Shown one piece after another: positions 44,018 through 52,209 of a DNA stretch of 64,000 nucleotides (positions are counted from its first letter, which is position 1; the number at the start of each line of letters is the position of its first letter). The DNA comes from Oscillospiraceae bacterium (GTDB lineage: Bacteria; Bacillota; Clostridia; Oscillospirales; Acutalibacteraceae): assembly GCA_902792985.1 (NCBI GenBank), contig CADBBT010000010.1:1-64000 (forward strand), in the 5' to 3' direction. A program made the translations under genes and the position numbers. Under the pieces are notes generated by a model. The model worked only from the letters and a program-made list of their open reading frames with translations, was not told where the DNA came from and made no database searches.

Positions 44018-44361
44018 AGGCTTCGGATGGAAACAGCGACGCGGCGGGACAGCGCGGCGCAGCCGCGCAGAACGGAGCGCGGGAAAACGCACACTTTGCG
44101 CAAAGAAAGACTGCGCTTAAAGCGGGTTTTGGAGGCTTCGCGCACCGGGCGCTCCGGTGCATCGTGCGAAGCACGATGCGTCCCGCCGCCGGTTGACCGA
44201 AAAGCGAATGAAAAAAGCCCGTTCAGGCTGCTGCCTAACAAAACAGATACATCATCTCTGATCATGAGAAAAAGAAAAGCGCTTTGCAAGCAGGAGAATT
44301 CCTGATTGCATCGCGCATTTTTCTTATGTTGCTTTGAAGTTGTAAAGCAGCGGCCCCCTTC
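44018..44361. other. GC-rich structured intergenic region between topB and tatD
   Basis: No credible gene. It is rich in hairpins: GCATCGTGC-gaa-GCACGATGC (44159-44179), CCGGGCGCTCCGG just before it, and CGCGGCGCAGCCGCG near 44070. An ORF at 44027-44305 is Arg/Ser-rich and looks like a translation of structured DNA. It may be an intergenic repeat of the host or an RNA gene. Other copies cannot be sought here. Confidence 0.5.
44211..44229 (-). terminator. Terminator of tatD
   Basis: On the minus strand AGCC-tgaac-GGGCT followed by TTTTTT. It lies 130 bp after the tatD stop codon. Confidence 0.5.
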
Positions 44362-45129
44362 TCATCCGATCCCAAAAAGGAGTGCTGTATTCTCTCTGCA
44401 CCGATCGATGAGCGTCTGCGCATCCTCACCGCGCACATCGGCGATCGTTGTCGCGACATACGCGATCAGAGAAGAATCGTTGCGCTTTCCGCGAAACGGC
44501 ACCGGCGCCATATAGGGGCAGTCCGTTTCCAGCATCAGCCGGTCTTGCGGCACGGCAGCGGCAACGGCAAGCGGCTTTTTGGCGTTTTTGAACGTCACGG
44601 CGCCGCCGAGCCCGATATAAAGCCCCAGCTCCAGCAGTTCCTCCATCGTTTCCACCGAGCCGGAATAGCAGTGCATCACGCCGCGCGGCCGGTGCTTTTT
44701 TAAAAGCGCGAGCGTGTCGGCGTGCGCCTCACGATCATGGATGATGACGGGTTTTCCGAGTTTGTTCGCAAGGATGAGCTGCCGCTCGAACGACTCGAGC
44801 TGCACTTCCTTCGGGATATCCCAGTAATAATCCAGGCCGATCTCCCCGACCGCGACCACCTTCGGGTGGCTGTAAAGCTTTTGCAGCGCGTCGTAATCCG
44901 CTTCGGTCGCGTCGGCGGCTTCCTCGGGATGGATGCCGATCGCGGCGTAAATGTAATCGAAACGCTCCGCAAGCGCGATGGAGGTGCGCGACGTGGCGAG
45001 CGTTGTGCCGCAGTTGATCACACCTGCAACGCCGTTTTCGGGCAAACGGGCTAAGAGCGCTTCGCGATCTTCGTCGAAGCGCTCATCATCATAGTGTGCG
45101 TGGGAATCAAAGATACCACAAAGGCTCAT
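44362..45129 (-). CDS. tatD: TatD-family metal-dependent deoxyribonuclease
   Basis: A 255-residue TIM-barrel hydrolase with the N-terminal DSHAHYDDERF metal site, VGEIGLDYYWD, VIIHDREAH, GVMHCYSGS and LMLETDCPYMAP motifs. TatD proteins are Mg-dependent DNases linked to DNA repair and turnover. Its ATG overlaps the metG stop by 4 bp (ATGA), so it is translationally coupled to metG; metG-tatD is a common Firmicutes pair. Confidence 0.95.
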   Translation of the reverse strand: MSLCGIFDSHAHYDDERFDEDREALLARLPENGVAGVINCGTTLATSRTSIALAERFDYIYAAIGIHPEEAADATEADYDALQKLYSHPKVVAVGEIGLDYYWDIPKEVQLESFERQLILANKLGKPVIIHDREAHADTLALLKKHRPRGVMHCYSGSVETMEELLELGLYIGLGGAVTFKNAKKPLAVAAAVPQDRLMLETDCPYMAPVPFRGKRNDSSLIAYVATTIADVRGEDAQTLIDRCRENTALLFGIG

Positions 45130-47066
45130 CGGATCTTGCTCCCGTTCGGAATATCATCCACAAAGATGACTTTCACATTGTCCTCGCTCACGTCGGCGGC
45201 AAGGATCATGCCGCAGCTTTCCACACCGCAGAGCACGGCGGGCTTGAGGTTGGAAACAACGATCACCTTTTTGCCGATCAGGTCCGCGGGCTGATACCAT
45301 TTTGCAATGCCGGACGCAACGGTGCGCGGCTTGCCGCTGCCATCATCCAGCGTGAGCTGCAGCAGCTTCTTTGCGCGTTTGACAGGCACGCAGTCTGTGA
45401 TCTGCGCCACACGCAGATCAACTTTTGCAAAGTCGTCGATGCCGATCTTCGCAATGCCCTCGATCTCTTCGATCGCCTTTTCCTTCGCGGCGGCTTCCCT
45501 TTGCTTCGCTTCGATCTCGGCCATCATTTTTTCCGCGTCAATGCGCGCAAACAGCGGTTCCGGCGTGCCGACGGGATGCCCCAGCGGATAAGCGCCGAAG
45601 GAAGAGAGGGAGTCATAGCTCAGCTCGTCGCAGTTGATTTGTTCGCCGATCTTCTTTGCGGTTTCAGGCATGAACGGCGTGAACAGCACAGCGAGGAAAC
45701 GGATGGATTCCGTGAGGTTATAAAGCACCGTGGAAAGTCTGCCCTTTTGCGCTTCGCATTTTGCAAGCGACCACGGCATGGTCTGGTCGATGTATTTGTT
45801 GCAAGCTTTTGCAAAGCTCATGATCGCGTCCACCGCGTCGGCAATGTGATAGGTCGCCATGCAGTCGTCCACACGCTGCACCGCAGAAAGCGCAGCTTCT
45901 TTGAGCGCAGGATCGAATTCATCATCCGCCTGATCGTTCACCGGCAGCACGCCGCCGAAGTATTTTTGCATCATGGCGATCGTGCGGTTGACAAGGTTGC
46001 CCAGCGTATTCGCAAGGTCGCTGTTGAAGCGTTCGATGATCGTGCTGTAGGTGATCGAACCGTCGTTCGCGTGCGGCATCTCGGAAAGCAGGTAATAACG
46101 CACCGCGTCCACGCCGAGCAGGTCGCAAAGATCGTCCGCGTAGATCACATTGCCCTTGGATTTGCTCATCTTATCCTCGCCGAACAGCAGCCACGGATGG
46201 CCGTAGACCTGCTTCGGAAGCGGCTCGCCGAGCGCCATCAGGATGATCGGCCAGTAGATCGTATGGAAGCGCACAATGTCTTTGCCGATGATGTGCACGT
46301 CCGCCGGCCAGTATTTTTTATAGAGCTCGCCGCTGCCGTCGGGGTCGTAGCCGAGGGCGGTGATGTAGTTTGAAAGCGCGTCGATCCAGACATAGATCAC
46401 ATGATCGGGATCGAAGGTGACGGGGATGCCCCATTTGAACGAGGTGCGCGAAACACAAAGGTCCTGCAGGCCCGGCTTGATGAAGTTGTTGAGCATCTCC
46501 TTCTTGCGGCTTTCGGGATAGATGAAGTTTTCGTTTTGCTCAATGTAATCTTCCAACTGCTTTTGATACTTTGAAAGGCGCAGGAAATACGCCTCCTCCT
46601 TGGCCGGATGGCATTCGCGGCCGCAGTCGGGGCATTTGCCGTCTTTGAGCTGCGACGACGTCCAGAACGATTCGCACGGCGTGCAGTACATGCCCTCGTA
46701 CTCGCTCTTATAGATATCGCCCTGTTCATAGAGCTTATTGAAGATCTTCTGCACGGCTTTTTCGTGGTAATCGTCTGTCGTGCGGATGAATTTGTCGTAA
46801 GTGGTGTTCAGCCGGTCGCAGATCGCGCGGATCTCCCCCGCAACCTTGTCCACATATTCCTTCGGGCTGACGCCGGCGCTTTTTGCGTATTCGTCGATCT
46901 TTTGGCCGTGCTCATCGGTGCCGGTCAAAAAGAACACGTCGTAGCCCTGCAGACGTTTATAGCGCGCAATGGCGTCGGTCAGCACGATCTCGTAGCTGTT
47001 GCCGATATGAGGCTTGCGCGAGGTATAGGCGATCGCGGTCGTAATATAAAACTTTCCTTTTTCCAT
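45126..47066 (-). CDS. metG: Methionyl-tRNA synthetase
   Basis: A 646-residue class I aminoacyl-tRNA synthetase with the HIGNSYE version of HIGH near residue 19, a zinc knot (CTPCESFW, CPDCGRECH), the KMSKSKGN signature, and a C-terminal Trbp111-like tRNA-binding domain (about 540-645). The second of two adjacent ATGs (47066) is chosen from the spacing to AAAGGAG; 47069 is possible. Overlaps tatD by 4 bp. The preceding gene ends 17-20 bp upstream. No T-box leader is visible. Confidence 0.96.
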   Translation of the reverse strand: MEKGKFYITTAIAYTSRKPHIGNSYEIVLTDAIARYKRLQGYDVFFLTGTDEHGQKIDEYAKSAGVSPKEYVDKVAGEIRAICDRLNTTYDKFIRTTDDYHEKAVQKIFNKLYEQGDIYKSEYEGMYCTPCESFWTSSQLKDGKCPDCGRECHPAKEEAYFLRLSKYQKQLEDYIEQNENFIYPESRKKEMLNNFIKPGLQDLCVSRTSFKWGIPVTFDPDHVIYVWIDALSNYITALGYDPDGSGELYKKYWPADVHIIGKDIVRFHTIYWPIILMALGEPLPKQVYGHPWLLFGEDKMSKSKGNVIYADDLCDLLGVDAVRYYLLSEMPHANDGSITYSTIIERFNSDLANTLGNLVNRTIAMMQKYFGGVLPVNDQADDEFDPALKEAALSAVQRVDDCMATYHIADAVDAIMSFAKACNKYIDQTMPWSLAKCEAQKGRLSTVLYNLTESIRFLAVLFTPFMPETAKKIGEQINCDELSYDSLSSFGAYPLGHPVGTPEPLFARIDAEKMMAEIEAKQREAAAKEKAIEEIEGIAKIGIDDFAKVDLRVAQITDCVPVKRAKKLLQLTLDDGSGKPRTVASGIAKWYQPADLIGKKVIVVSNLKPAVLCGVESCGMILAADVSEDNVKVIFVDDIPNGSKIR

Positions 47067-47085
47067 CATGACTCTCCTTTGAAAT

Positions 47086-49785
47086 TTATGCCGGATTGGT
47101 ATGTGCGGTATAGCGGTCGCTGTAAGCGCCCCAGTAGACTTTGCCGTCCACACGGATATAGGCGCGCACATCATAATGATAGCTTGTTCCCGCCGACAGT
47201 TTTTTGATCAGCGCCTTGTTGGACGCAACGTTTGCAACCTTTTTGCGCGAGCCGGTGTCGCTGACACGGTACACACAATAGCCGCTTGCGCCCTTGACGG
47301 GGCTCCATGTCAGTTTCAGACAGGTGCGCTTTGTGGAATACTGCCGCACGCCCGCCACTTTTTCGGGCGTTGTTGTCGTCAACAGTTCGTCACTGGCGGT
47401 GCCTTCGCAGGTAATGCCGTCCTGTTTTGTGAACGCTTTGACCACAAACACATTCTGTTCGCCCGCGGAAAGCCCCTGCACGGTGTAGCTTGCAGTTGCG
47501 GTGTCGCCGAGTTCGATGAGCGAACCGTTGCTCAAATTGCGGCGGAACACACGGTAGCCGTCGACGTCTTCCATCGCGTTCCATTGCAGCGTCACGCTGT
47601 CAGTTTTGGCGGCGGTCTGTCTGAGTCCCGTTACGGCAACAGGTCCCGTCCGCGCGGTCAGCGTTAAGCTGTAGGGCGTATAATAATTCTTTCCGCCGAT
47701 CGAAACAACGGCGCGCACCTTGAACCAATAGGACGAGGACGGCAGCAGCGAAGAGACGTTCAGCGTGCGCCCCTCGGTCTTTTGCACCGAAACAAAGGTC
47801 TCGCGGTCGTCGTCATAGCGCACAAGCTGATACAGCCTTGCGCCGTCCACAGCGCTCCAGGTCAAGGTGACAGAAGAAGCGGACGACGCGCTTTGCGTCA
47901 GCTTTTCGGGACCGGGCGGCAGCGTCTTTGCGGAAAAAACGTTAGACGCTGTGCCCCAAACGGTGGAACCGCTCGCTTTGCTGTATGCCTTGACGCAAAC
48001 TTCCAACGTGGTGCCGGAGGCGAGGTTTTTGAATGTGTATGACGTCTTTTTCGTTGTGATGACCACATCGTTCTTACCGCGTTCGGGGTTGTATTGATAG
48101 ACACGGTAACCGGTCGCACCGGCAAGCGGGGACCAGGACAGGGTGAACGACGATTCACCAACCTTCGTCTCCTGCAGACCGCGCACCTGCCCGACTTCGT
48201 TGGTGGTCACGACCGGCGCGCTCGTATCGTTCGGCGGCGCGGAAGCACTGACCACATACTTGACCATCGCGAACCGTCCGCTTGCGTCATACGCGAGCAC
48301 AACGCAGGAGCCCTCTTTGAGGAAGTTCAGCTTCGTGTCGTCCACAACGGAGCAGATCCGCGCGTCGAGAGAAACATATTTAAAATACAGGCTCTTGTTG
48401 CCGGTGGAATACTTCGGCGTATAAAGCCCGGTGGAGACCGTTTTTGTTGAAACCGGCGTTGTAAAGCCGCACGGGATGAAGCCCTTGTAGGCCGTGCCGT
48501 CATAGACGAATTTGACCTGATACCACACCGGATAGCGCAAAATGCTGTCGTAGTAGCGGGAATCCGTCGGATAGGCGCCGAGCACGGTCAGGTTCGTGCC
48601 GGGCGCAAGGGTGAACGCCATTTTATCGTAGTTCGTGGAAGGCCCGGTACGGACGCTTGAAGCGGAGGAAAGCGAAACCTCAACGGTCTGCGACGCCGCG
48701 TCGGCCAGCTTGAGCGTGCCGGTGTTGTCGGCGGAACCGGGCATATTGCGGTAGATGGGCACGCTGAACACAAAGTGCTGCCCGAGCAGACCCATCGAAA
48801 GATAGGAGCGGTAGGAGGAATACGCCTGCACACACGCGCCGGAAATGTTGGTCATATACTGGTGATTATACAGGCCGTAGGCGCTGTCGGGATTCACGCA
48901 GAAGCGCTGGTAATAGCCGGTGTTCTGCCCCTTGCCGATGAAGATTTTTGCAAGGTATTCCGCCCCGCCGAGGATGCTTTTTTTCGGCGTTGTCCAGGGA
49001 CGGCCGTAGGTGCCGTCTTTTCCGTTGGCCGCCCAGGCAAGCCCGCGCGTGATGGCGCCGGCGCCGTCGGACGCGCCGATATTATAGAAGTTATAGATGC
49101 CGGGATAGGTGCTGTTTTTGCCGGAAACGCTGCCGGAACCGGTCGAACCGACCTCGCTGCGGATCTTCGATGCCAGGAAGCAGGGATTCACGTTATAGGT
49201 CTTGCCCGCTTCATAGATCGCCTGCGCATAGGTCTGATCGATCGTCTTTGTCTCGCCGCTGCTCGTGAGGTAGGTCATTTTTTTGTTATACATGAACGTG
49301 CCGGACAGCACGACATCGACGGCCTCCACGGTGAAGGAATCATCAAAGCTGAGCAGCTCAAACTGGAACACGTTCTCTTCGTTGAGGAAGTTGCGCGGAT
49401 CCAGGAAATAAGACACGGCGAACTTGTTGGCGGTGCAAAAGCCGCCGTCCTTTTGGATATAGGCGCCGGAGCTGTAGTTATAGTCGCCGGTGTTTTTGCT
49501 TTTGAAGAGGTTTGTGTAGTTGCCGGAGATCTCAACCACAGAGCGTCCCCCGCTGCTTTCCACTGTGACGACCTCGTTCCAGTCCAGCCCGGTGTCGAGC
49601 GGCTGAAACTCCCACGAGGGATAAAGCTGATGCAGCTCGCGCATCTTGACGCGATAGCTTTCCGGAAAGGCGGAAATGCTTTTTTCAAACGCAGTGTCCG
49701 CGCCGAAAGAAGACATTGCAAACAAAGCTGTCAGCAACGCGATCAGCACAACACAAGCCAGGCCGTAAAGACCCTTTCGTTTCAT
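47086..49785 (-). CDS. Secreted glucosaminidase with SH3 and fibronectin type III domains
   Basis: An 899-residue exported protein. A signal peptide (about 1-29) precedes a GH73-like N-acetylglucosaminidase region (about 35-355; the NFYNIGASDG, RSEVGSTGSGS and ARGLAWAANG-like surroundings are typical) that should cut the glycan strands of peptidoglycan. Bacterial SH3-type segments follow (about 370-520). Then come four fibronectin type III domains (about 560-895; each with W-S-x-V/L or W-N-A and YRVY/YQLV strands). The ATG at 49785 has AGGGAAGTGAG ahead; longer frames lack a signal peptide. Located directly upstream of metG, an unusual neighbour. Confidence 0.9.
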   Translation of the reverse strand: MKRKGLYGLACVVLIALLTALFAMSSFGADTAFEKSISAFPESYRVKMRELHQLYPSWEFQPLDTGLDWNEVVTVESSGGRSVVEISGNYTNLFKSKNTGDYNYSSGAYIQKDGGFCTANKFAVSYFLDPRNFLNEENVFQFELLSFDDSFTVEAVDVVLSGTFMYNKKMTYLTSSGETKTIDQTYAQAIYEAGKTYNVNPCFLASKIRSEVGSTGSGSVSGKNSTYPGIYNFYNIGASDGAGAITRGLAWAANGKDGTYGRPWTTPKKSILGGAEYLAKIFIGKGQNTGYYQRFCVNPDSAYGLYNHQYMTNISGACVQAYSSYRSYLSMGLLGQHFVFSVPIYRNMPGSADNTGTLKLADAASQTVEVSLSSASSVRTGPSTNYDKMAFTLAPGTNLTVLGAYPTDSRYYDSILRYPVWYQVKFVYDGTAYKGFIPCGFTTPVSTKTVSTGLYTPKYSTGNKSLYFKYVSLDARICSVVDDTKLNFLKEGSCVVLAYDASGRFAMVKYVVSASAPPNDTSAPVVTTNEVGQVRGLQETKVGESSFTLSWSPLAGATGYRVYQYNPERGKNDVVITTKKTSYTFKNLASGTTLEVCVKAYSKASGSTVWGTASNVFSAKTLPPGPEKLTQSASSASSVTLTWSAVDGARLYQLVRYDDDRETFVSVQKTEGRTLNVSSLLPSSSYWFKVRAVVSIGGKNYYTPYSLTLTARTGPVAVTGLRQTAAKTDSVTLQWNAMEDVDGYRVFRRNLSNGSLIELGDTATASYTVQGLSAGEQNVFVVKAFTKQDGITCEGTASDELLTTTTPEKVAGVRQYSTKRTCLKLTWSPVKGASGYCVYRVSDTGSRKKVANVASNKALIKKLSAGTSYHYDVRAYIRVDGKVYWGAYSDRYTAHTNPA

Positions 49786-49822
49786 GAACTCACTTCCCTG
49801 AAAAAAGATTTCCGATTCTTTT

Positions 49823-50242
49823 TTATCGCAAATAGGCCGGCAGAACGCTTTCCACCAGCGCGGCGTCTTTGCTGTATTCGCCCTTGGGCGCAGCTTGCTT
49901 CTTCGGCTGCGCAGCGGGAACATCGGCGTTCGGTGCCGTCTGCATCCGGTCGATCAGCGCGTTGAGGTTTTCGCAAAGCGATTCGCCGACCTCCTTGAGG
50001 CGCGCAGTCGCTTCGGCGATGCTCTCCACAGCGTCGTCGTCCGCTTTTTCAACCGCAGGCTCGTCTGCCTTGGGCGTGCCCTCCAGCGCATCGATCTGCG
50101 CGTGCAGGGTTTCCATGGTCTCTTCCACCTGCTGCTTATACTCGCTGAATTCCAGCTTCATTTTTTCGATGTAAGCGATCACATCTTCCTTGTTGAAACC
50201 GCCGAACGCTTTTTTTCTGAACAGACGCTGCTCCTTTTTCAT
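49823..50242 (-). CDS. DivIVA-like septum/pole protein, short
   Basis: A 139-residue protein. The first 45 residues (KKAFGGFNKEDVIAYIEKM) match the start of DivIVA/GpsB-type proteins with the Gly-Phe-membrane-contact motif, followed by a coiled coil (about 30-60) and an acidic middle. The C-terminal half (about 60-139) is low-complexity with no domain I recognise. Possibly a cell-division or wall-synthesis scaffold. It precedes the glucosaminidase gene by 37 bp in the same direction, so it may be co-transcribed with it. Confidence 0.75.
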   Translation of the reverse strand: MKKEQRLFRKKAFGGFNKEDVIAYIEKMKLEFSEYKQQVEETMETLHAQIDALEGTPKADEPAVEKADDDAVESIAEATARLKEVGESLCENLNALIDRMQTAPNADVPAAQPKKQAAPKGEYSKDAALVESVLPAYLR

Positions 50243-50391
50243 TTGTCATTCCCCGCTTCTTTTCAATGTATAGATAGATGTATTATAACACAATTTTTTC
50301 CTTGATTCAACCTTTCTGCCGAAAAAAGGGACCCGGAAAAACAGATTCGCCGGTGTACGGCAGAAAGCAGCGAAATTAAAGCTCCGAAACG

Positions 50392-50420
50392 AAAAAGCAC
50401 CTTTTGAAAAGGTGCTTTTC
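50392..50420. terminator. Bidirectional terminator
   Basis: AAAAGCACCTTTT and AAAAGGTGCTTTT form a long stem around a short loop, with T-runs on both strands. Confidence 0.7.
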
Positions 50421-50442
50421 TTGTTGGTGTCTTCAGACATGG

Positions 50443-50478
50443 AAAAACGCCTTTTGCCGTGGCAGACAAAAGACGTTT
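50443..50478 (-). terminator. Terminator of the tRNA-Thr/tRNA-Tyr operon
   Basis: AAACGTCTTTTG pairs with CAAAAGGCGTTT (one G-T) on the minus strand, followed by TTTCC, directly after tRNA-Tyr. Confidence 0.75.
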
Positions 50479-50481
50479 CTT

Positions 50482-50566
<85 letters not shown>

Positions 50567-50579
50567 ATATTGATTTGCG

Positions 50580-50655
50580 TGGAGCTGGTGGACGGACTCG
50601 AACCCCCGACCTGCTGATTACAAATCAGCTGCTCTACCAACTGAGCTACACCAGC
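50580..50655 (-). tRNA. tRNA-Thr (anticodon TGT)
   Basis: Cloverleaf with acceptor GCTGGTG/CACCAGC, anticodon stem CTGAT/ATCAG with loop TTTGTAA (anticodon TGT), T-arm GGTTCGAGTCC and encoded TCCA end. Upstream of tRNA-Tyr in one transcript. Confidence 0.96.
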
Positions 50656-50676
50656 ACATCTCTCGAACGCTCGTAA

Positions 50677-50705
50677 ACTATACCACAAAAATTTGCTTTC
50701 GTCAA
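50677..50705 (-). promoter_or_regulatory. Promoter of the tRNA operon
   Basis: On the minus strand TTGACG and TATAGT separated by 17 bp, about 20 bp before tRNA-Thr. Confidence 0.8.
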
Positions 50706-50763
50706 GTCTTTTTTTTAATTTTTTATTTTTATTCGAAAAAAATAGAAATCTTCGCAATTCCGC

Positions 50764-50792
50764 TTGCATCAAAAGGATATCTATGCTAAAAT
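50764..50792 (+). promoter_or_regulatory. Promoter of the 41-residue peptide gene
   Basis: TTGCAT and TAAAAT separated by 17 bp, about 50 bp before the ATG. Confidence 0.65.
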
Positions 50793-50842
50793 AAAAGCGG
50801 TAAAGGGTTCTTTATCAATTTTAAAGAAAGAAGGGTTTCTTC

Positions 50843-50968
50843 ATGACGACCATCGGCGACGTGATCAAAAGCATCAAGGCTCTGTATGAGTTTGTGATGG
50901 CGATCTTCAAAACCTTTATGAAGCTTACCGGCAAAGATGATGAAGACGCAAGCGGCGAAGAAGAATAA
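50843..50968 (+). CDS. 41-residue amphipathic peptide, first of a pair
   Basis: Encodes MTTIGDVIKSIKALYEFVMA and then IFKTFMKLTG, a helix with a hydrophobic face, followed by an acidic end DDEDASGEEE. AGAAGGG precedes the ATG. Unrecognised. It has its own promoter and terminator and shares its plan (hydrophobic helix plus acidic tail) with the next gene. A membrane-binding peptide or a component of a small secreted/regulatory system is possible. Confidence 0.6.
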   Translation: MTTIGDVIKSIKALYEFVMAIFKTFMKLTGKDDEDASGEEE

Positions 50969-50978
50969 CATTTTCGCA

Positions 50979-51014
50979 GGCGATACGGTGCAGACCGTAT
51001 CGCCCATTGTTTTT
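50979..51014 (+). terminator. Terminator of the 41-residue peptide gene
   Basis: GGCGATACGGT and ACCGTATCGCC form an 11-bp perfect stem around GCAG, followed by CATTGTTTTT. Confidence 0.8.
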
Positions 51015-51109
51015 ATGGCGATCGAACAACGAACAACAGCTATTTTGTGGTTAAAATATGAACAAGCACAAGATTTTCAGAAAAAAGTGAATTTTTTATG
51101 AAAAAAGTA

Positions 51110-51138
51110 TTGACAAATCAAAGCCGGCTGTGTATAAT
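51110..51138 (+). promoter_or_regulatory. Consensus promoter of the 50-residue peptide gene
   Basis: TTGACA and TATAAT, both perfect, separated by exactly 17 bp, about 53 bp before the ATG. The best promoter in the window. Confidence 0.92.
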
Positions 51139-51191
51139 AAATCCAGCATGAAAGTGCAAAAAAATTATTTTGAATTCTGGAGGACACAATC

Positions 51192-51344
51192 ATGAAAGAT
51201 CTCATCGCAAAACTGCCCAGCAACGCATTCGTTGACTTCATCAACAAGTACTTCGATCAGATCGAAGAGCTGTTCAACAGCATCGTGAAATTCTTCACGA
51301 ACCTTTTCAGCAAGGAAGAAGCTGCTGCTGAGGAAGAAGAATAA
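51192..51344 (+). CDS. 50-residue amphipathic peptide, highly promoted
   Basis: Encodes MKDLIAKLPSNAFVDFINKY followed by FDQIEELFNSIVKFFTNLFS and an acidic end KEEAAAEEEE. Two amphipathic helices rich in Phe are followed by an acidic tail. A GGAGG lies 8 bases before the ATG, with a full-consensus promoter ahead and a strong terminator behind, so this is very probably made at high level. No family recognised. The segment IVKFFTNLFS resembles the terminal helices of the two giant secreted proteins (LFASIF, LILALF), but this may be simple amphipathic convergence. Confidence 0.7.
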   Translation: MKDLIAKLPSNAFVDFINKYFDQIEELFNSIVKFFTNLFSKEEAAAEEEE

Positions 51345-51382
51345 TCTAGACATTATCTAATTGTTTTTCATTGAAACTTCCT

Positions 51383-51419
51383 AAACACAAAGGGTGCCAA
51401 TGGGTGCCCTTTGTGTTTT
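51383..51419 (+). terminator. Terminator of the 50-residue peptide gene
   Basis: AAACACAAAGGG (51383-51394) pairs with CCCTTTGTGTTT (51407-51418), extended by GTGCC/GGTGC, followed by TC. Confidence 0.85.
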
Positions 51420-51434
51420 CTCTTGATTAAATCC

Positions 51435-51470
51435 AAAAAGGGGCGCATCCCTCCGGACGCGCCCCTTTTA
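51435..51470. terminator. Terminator of the 51492-52040 gene
   Basis: AAAAGGGGCGC and GCGCCCCTTTT form an 11-bp stem with U-runs on both strands; the minus-strand gene ends 22 bp away. Confidence 0.8.
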
Positions 51471-51491
51471 TTCTTTTTGCACAATGCAGAA

Positions 51492-52040
51492 TTAAACGCC
51501 GAACTTGTATTCGTCGTCGTCGTCTTCCTCGCCTTCGGCAAACGAAGCGCGGCCTGACAACTGCGCGGAAACATCCGGCTGCTCGCTCGGAAATTCCGGC
51601 GTGGCCTGCGTGCTTTCCTGCACGTTCGTTTGCAGTCTGTCGTCCGCAAGCTGCTGCAGCAGACGAATCGCTTCGGAGATCCCGCGGAAGATCAGCGATA
51701 AAATGACGCCCGTAACCACGGAGATCAAAAGATACAGCCAGCCCAGGCTGCTTGCAAAGTTCAGCACGGCAAAGCCGACGATGATTCCGAGACTGAGCAC
51801 ACACAGCGCAGCCACGTTGAGCGTTTTTGCAACCGGGTTGCGGCTGGGCATACCCACACCGTTGGACGCTTTTACCAGCGCTTCATATTCTTCATCGGTC
51901 ACGACAAGCGGCGCGGTTTTTCCGCCGCTTTTTTGCGTGGTCAGGCCCCACTGGTCAAGATCGGTCTTTTTCTTGCGGTTATATTCCTCGCGCTGCATTT
52001 TTTCCAGCTCGCGGATCTTTTCTTCAACTTTATCCAGCAT
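51492..52040 (-). CDS. Small membrane protein of unknown function
   Basis: A 182-residue protein: a charged coiled-coil start (about 1-35), two membrane segments (about 75-95 and 99-120) and a long acidic cytoplasmic or external tail ending EGEEDDDDEYKFGV. No family recognised. Possibly a membrane scaffold. It is a single-gene unit with its own terminator. Confidence 0.7.
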   Translation of the reverse strand: MLDKVEEKIRELEKMQREEYNRKKKTDLDQWGLTTQKSGGKTAPLVVTDEEYEALVKASNGVGMPSRNPVAKTLNVAALCVLSLGIIVGFAVLNFASSLGWLYLLISVVTGVILSLIFRGISEAIRLLQQLADDRLQTNVQESTQATPEFPSEQPDVSAQLSGRASFAEGEEDDDDEYKFGV

Positions 52041-52209
52041 ATTGAAAACCCCTTCGCTTGTGTTGTCTTTTCATAGCATACCACAAAAGAACGATTTGTG
52101 CAAGTGTATTTTCGTGAAAGCGCACCAGAATTTGGCCTATGGACATTTACGGTGCCCGGTGTTATCATGAGGCCGTGAGATCTCATGAAAAACGCTATGG
52201 AGGTGACGT

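Noticed and set aside
42584-44092. Minus-strand ORF of 502 residues
   Set aside because: Shadow of topB; no start signal and no domain.
44027-44305. Small ORF between topB and tatD
   Set aside because: Arg/Ser-rich translation of hairpin-rich DNA, no ribosome site; treated as structured intergenic DNA instead.
45096-46373. Plus-strand ORF of 425 residues
   Set aside because: It is the antisense shadow of metG, rich in Arg and His, without a ribosome site or any recognisable domain.
47067-47085. T-box leader before metG
   Set aside because: Only about 19 bp separate metG from the upstream gene, too short for a T-box.
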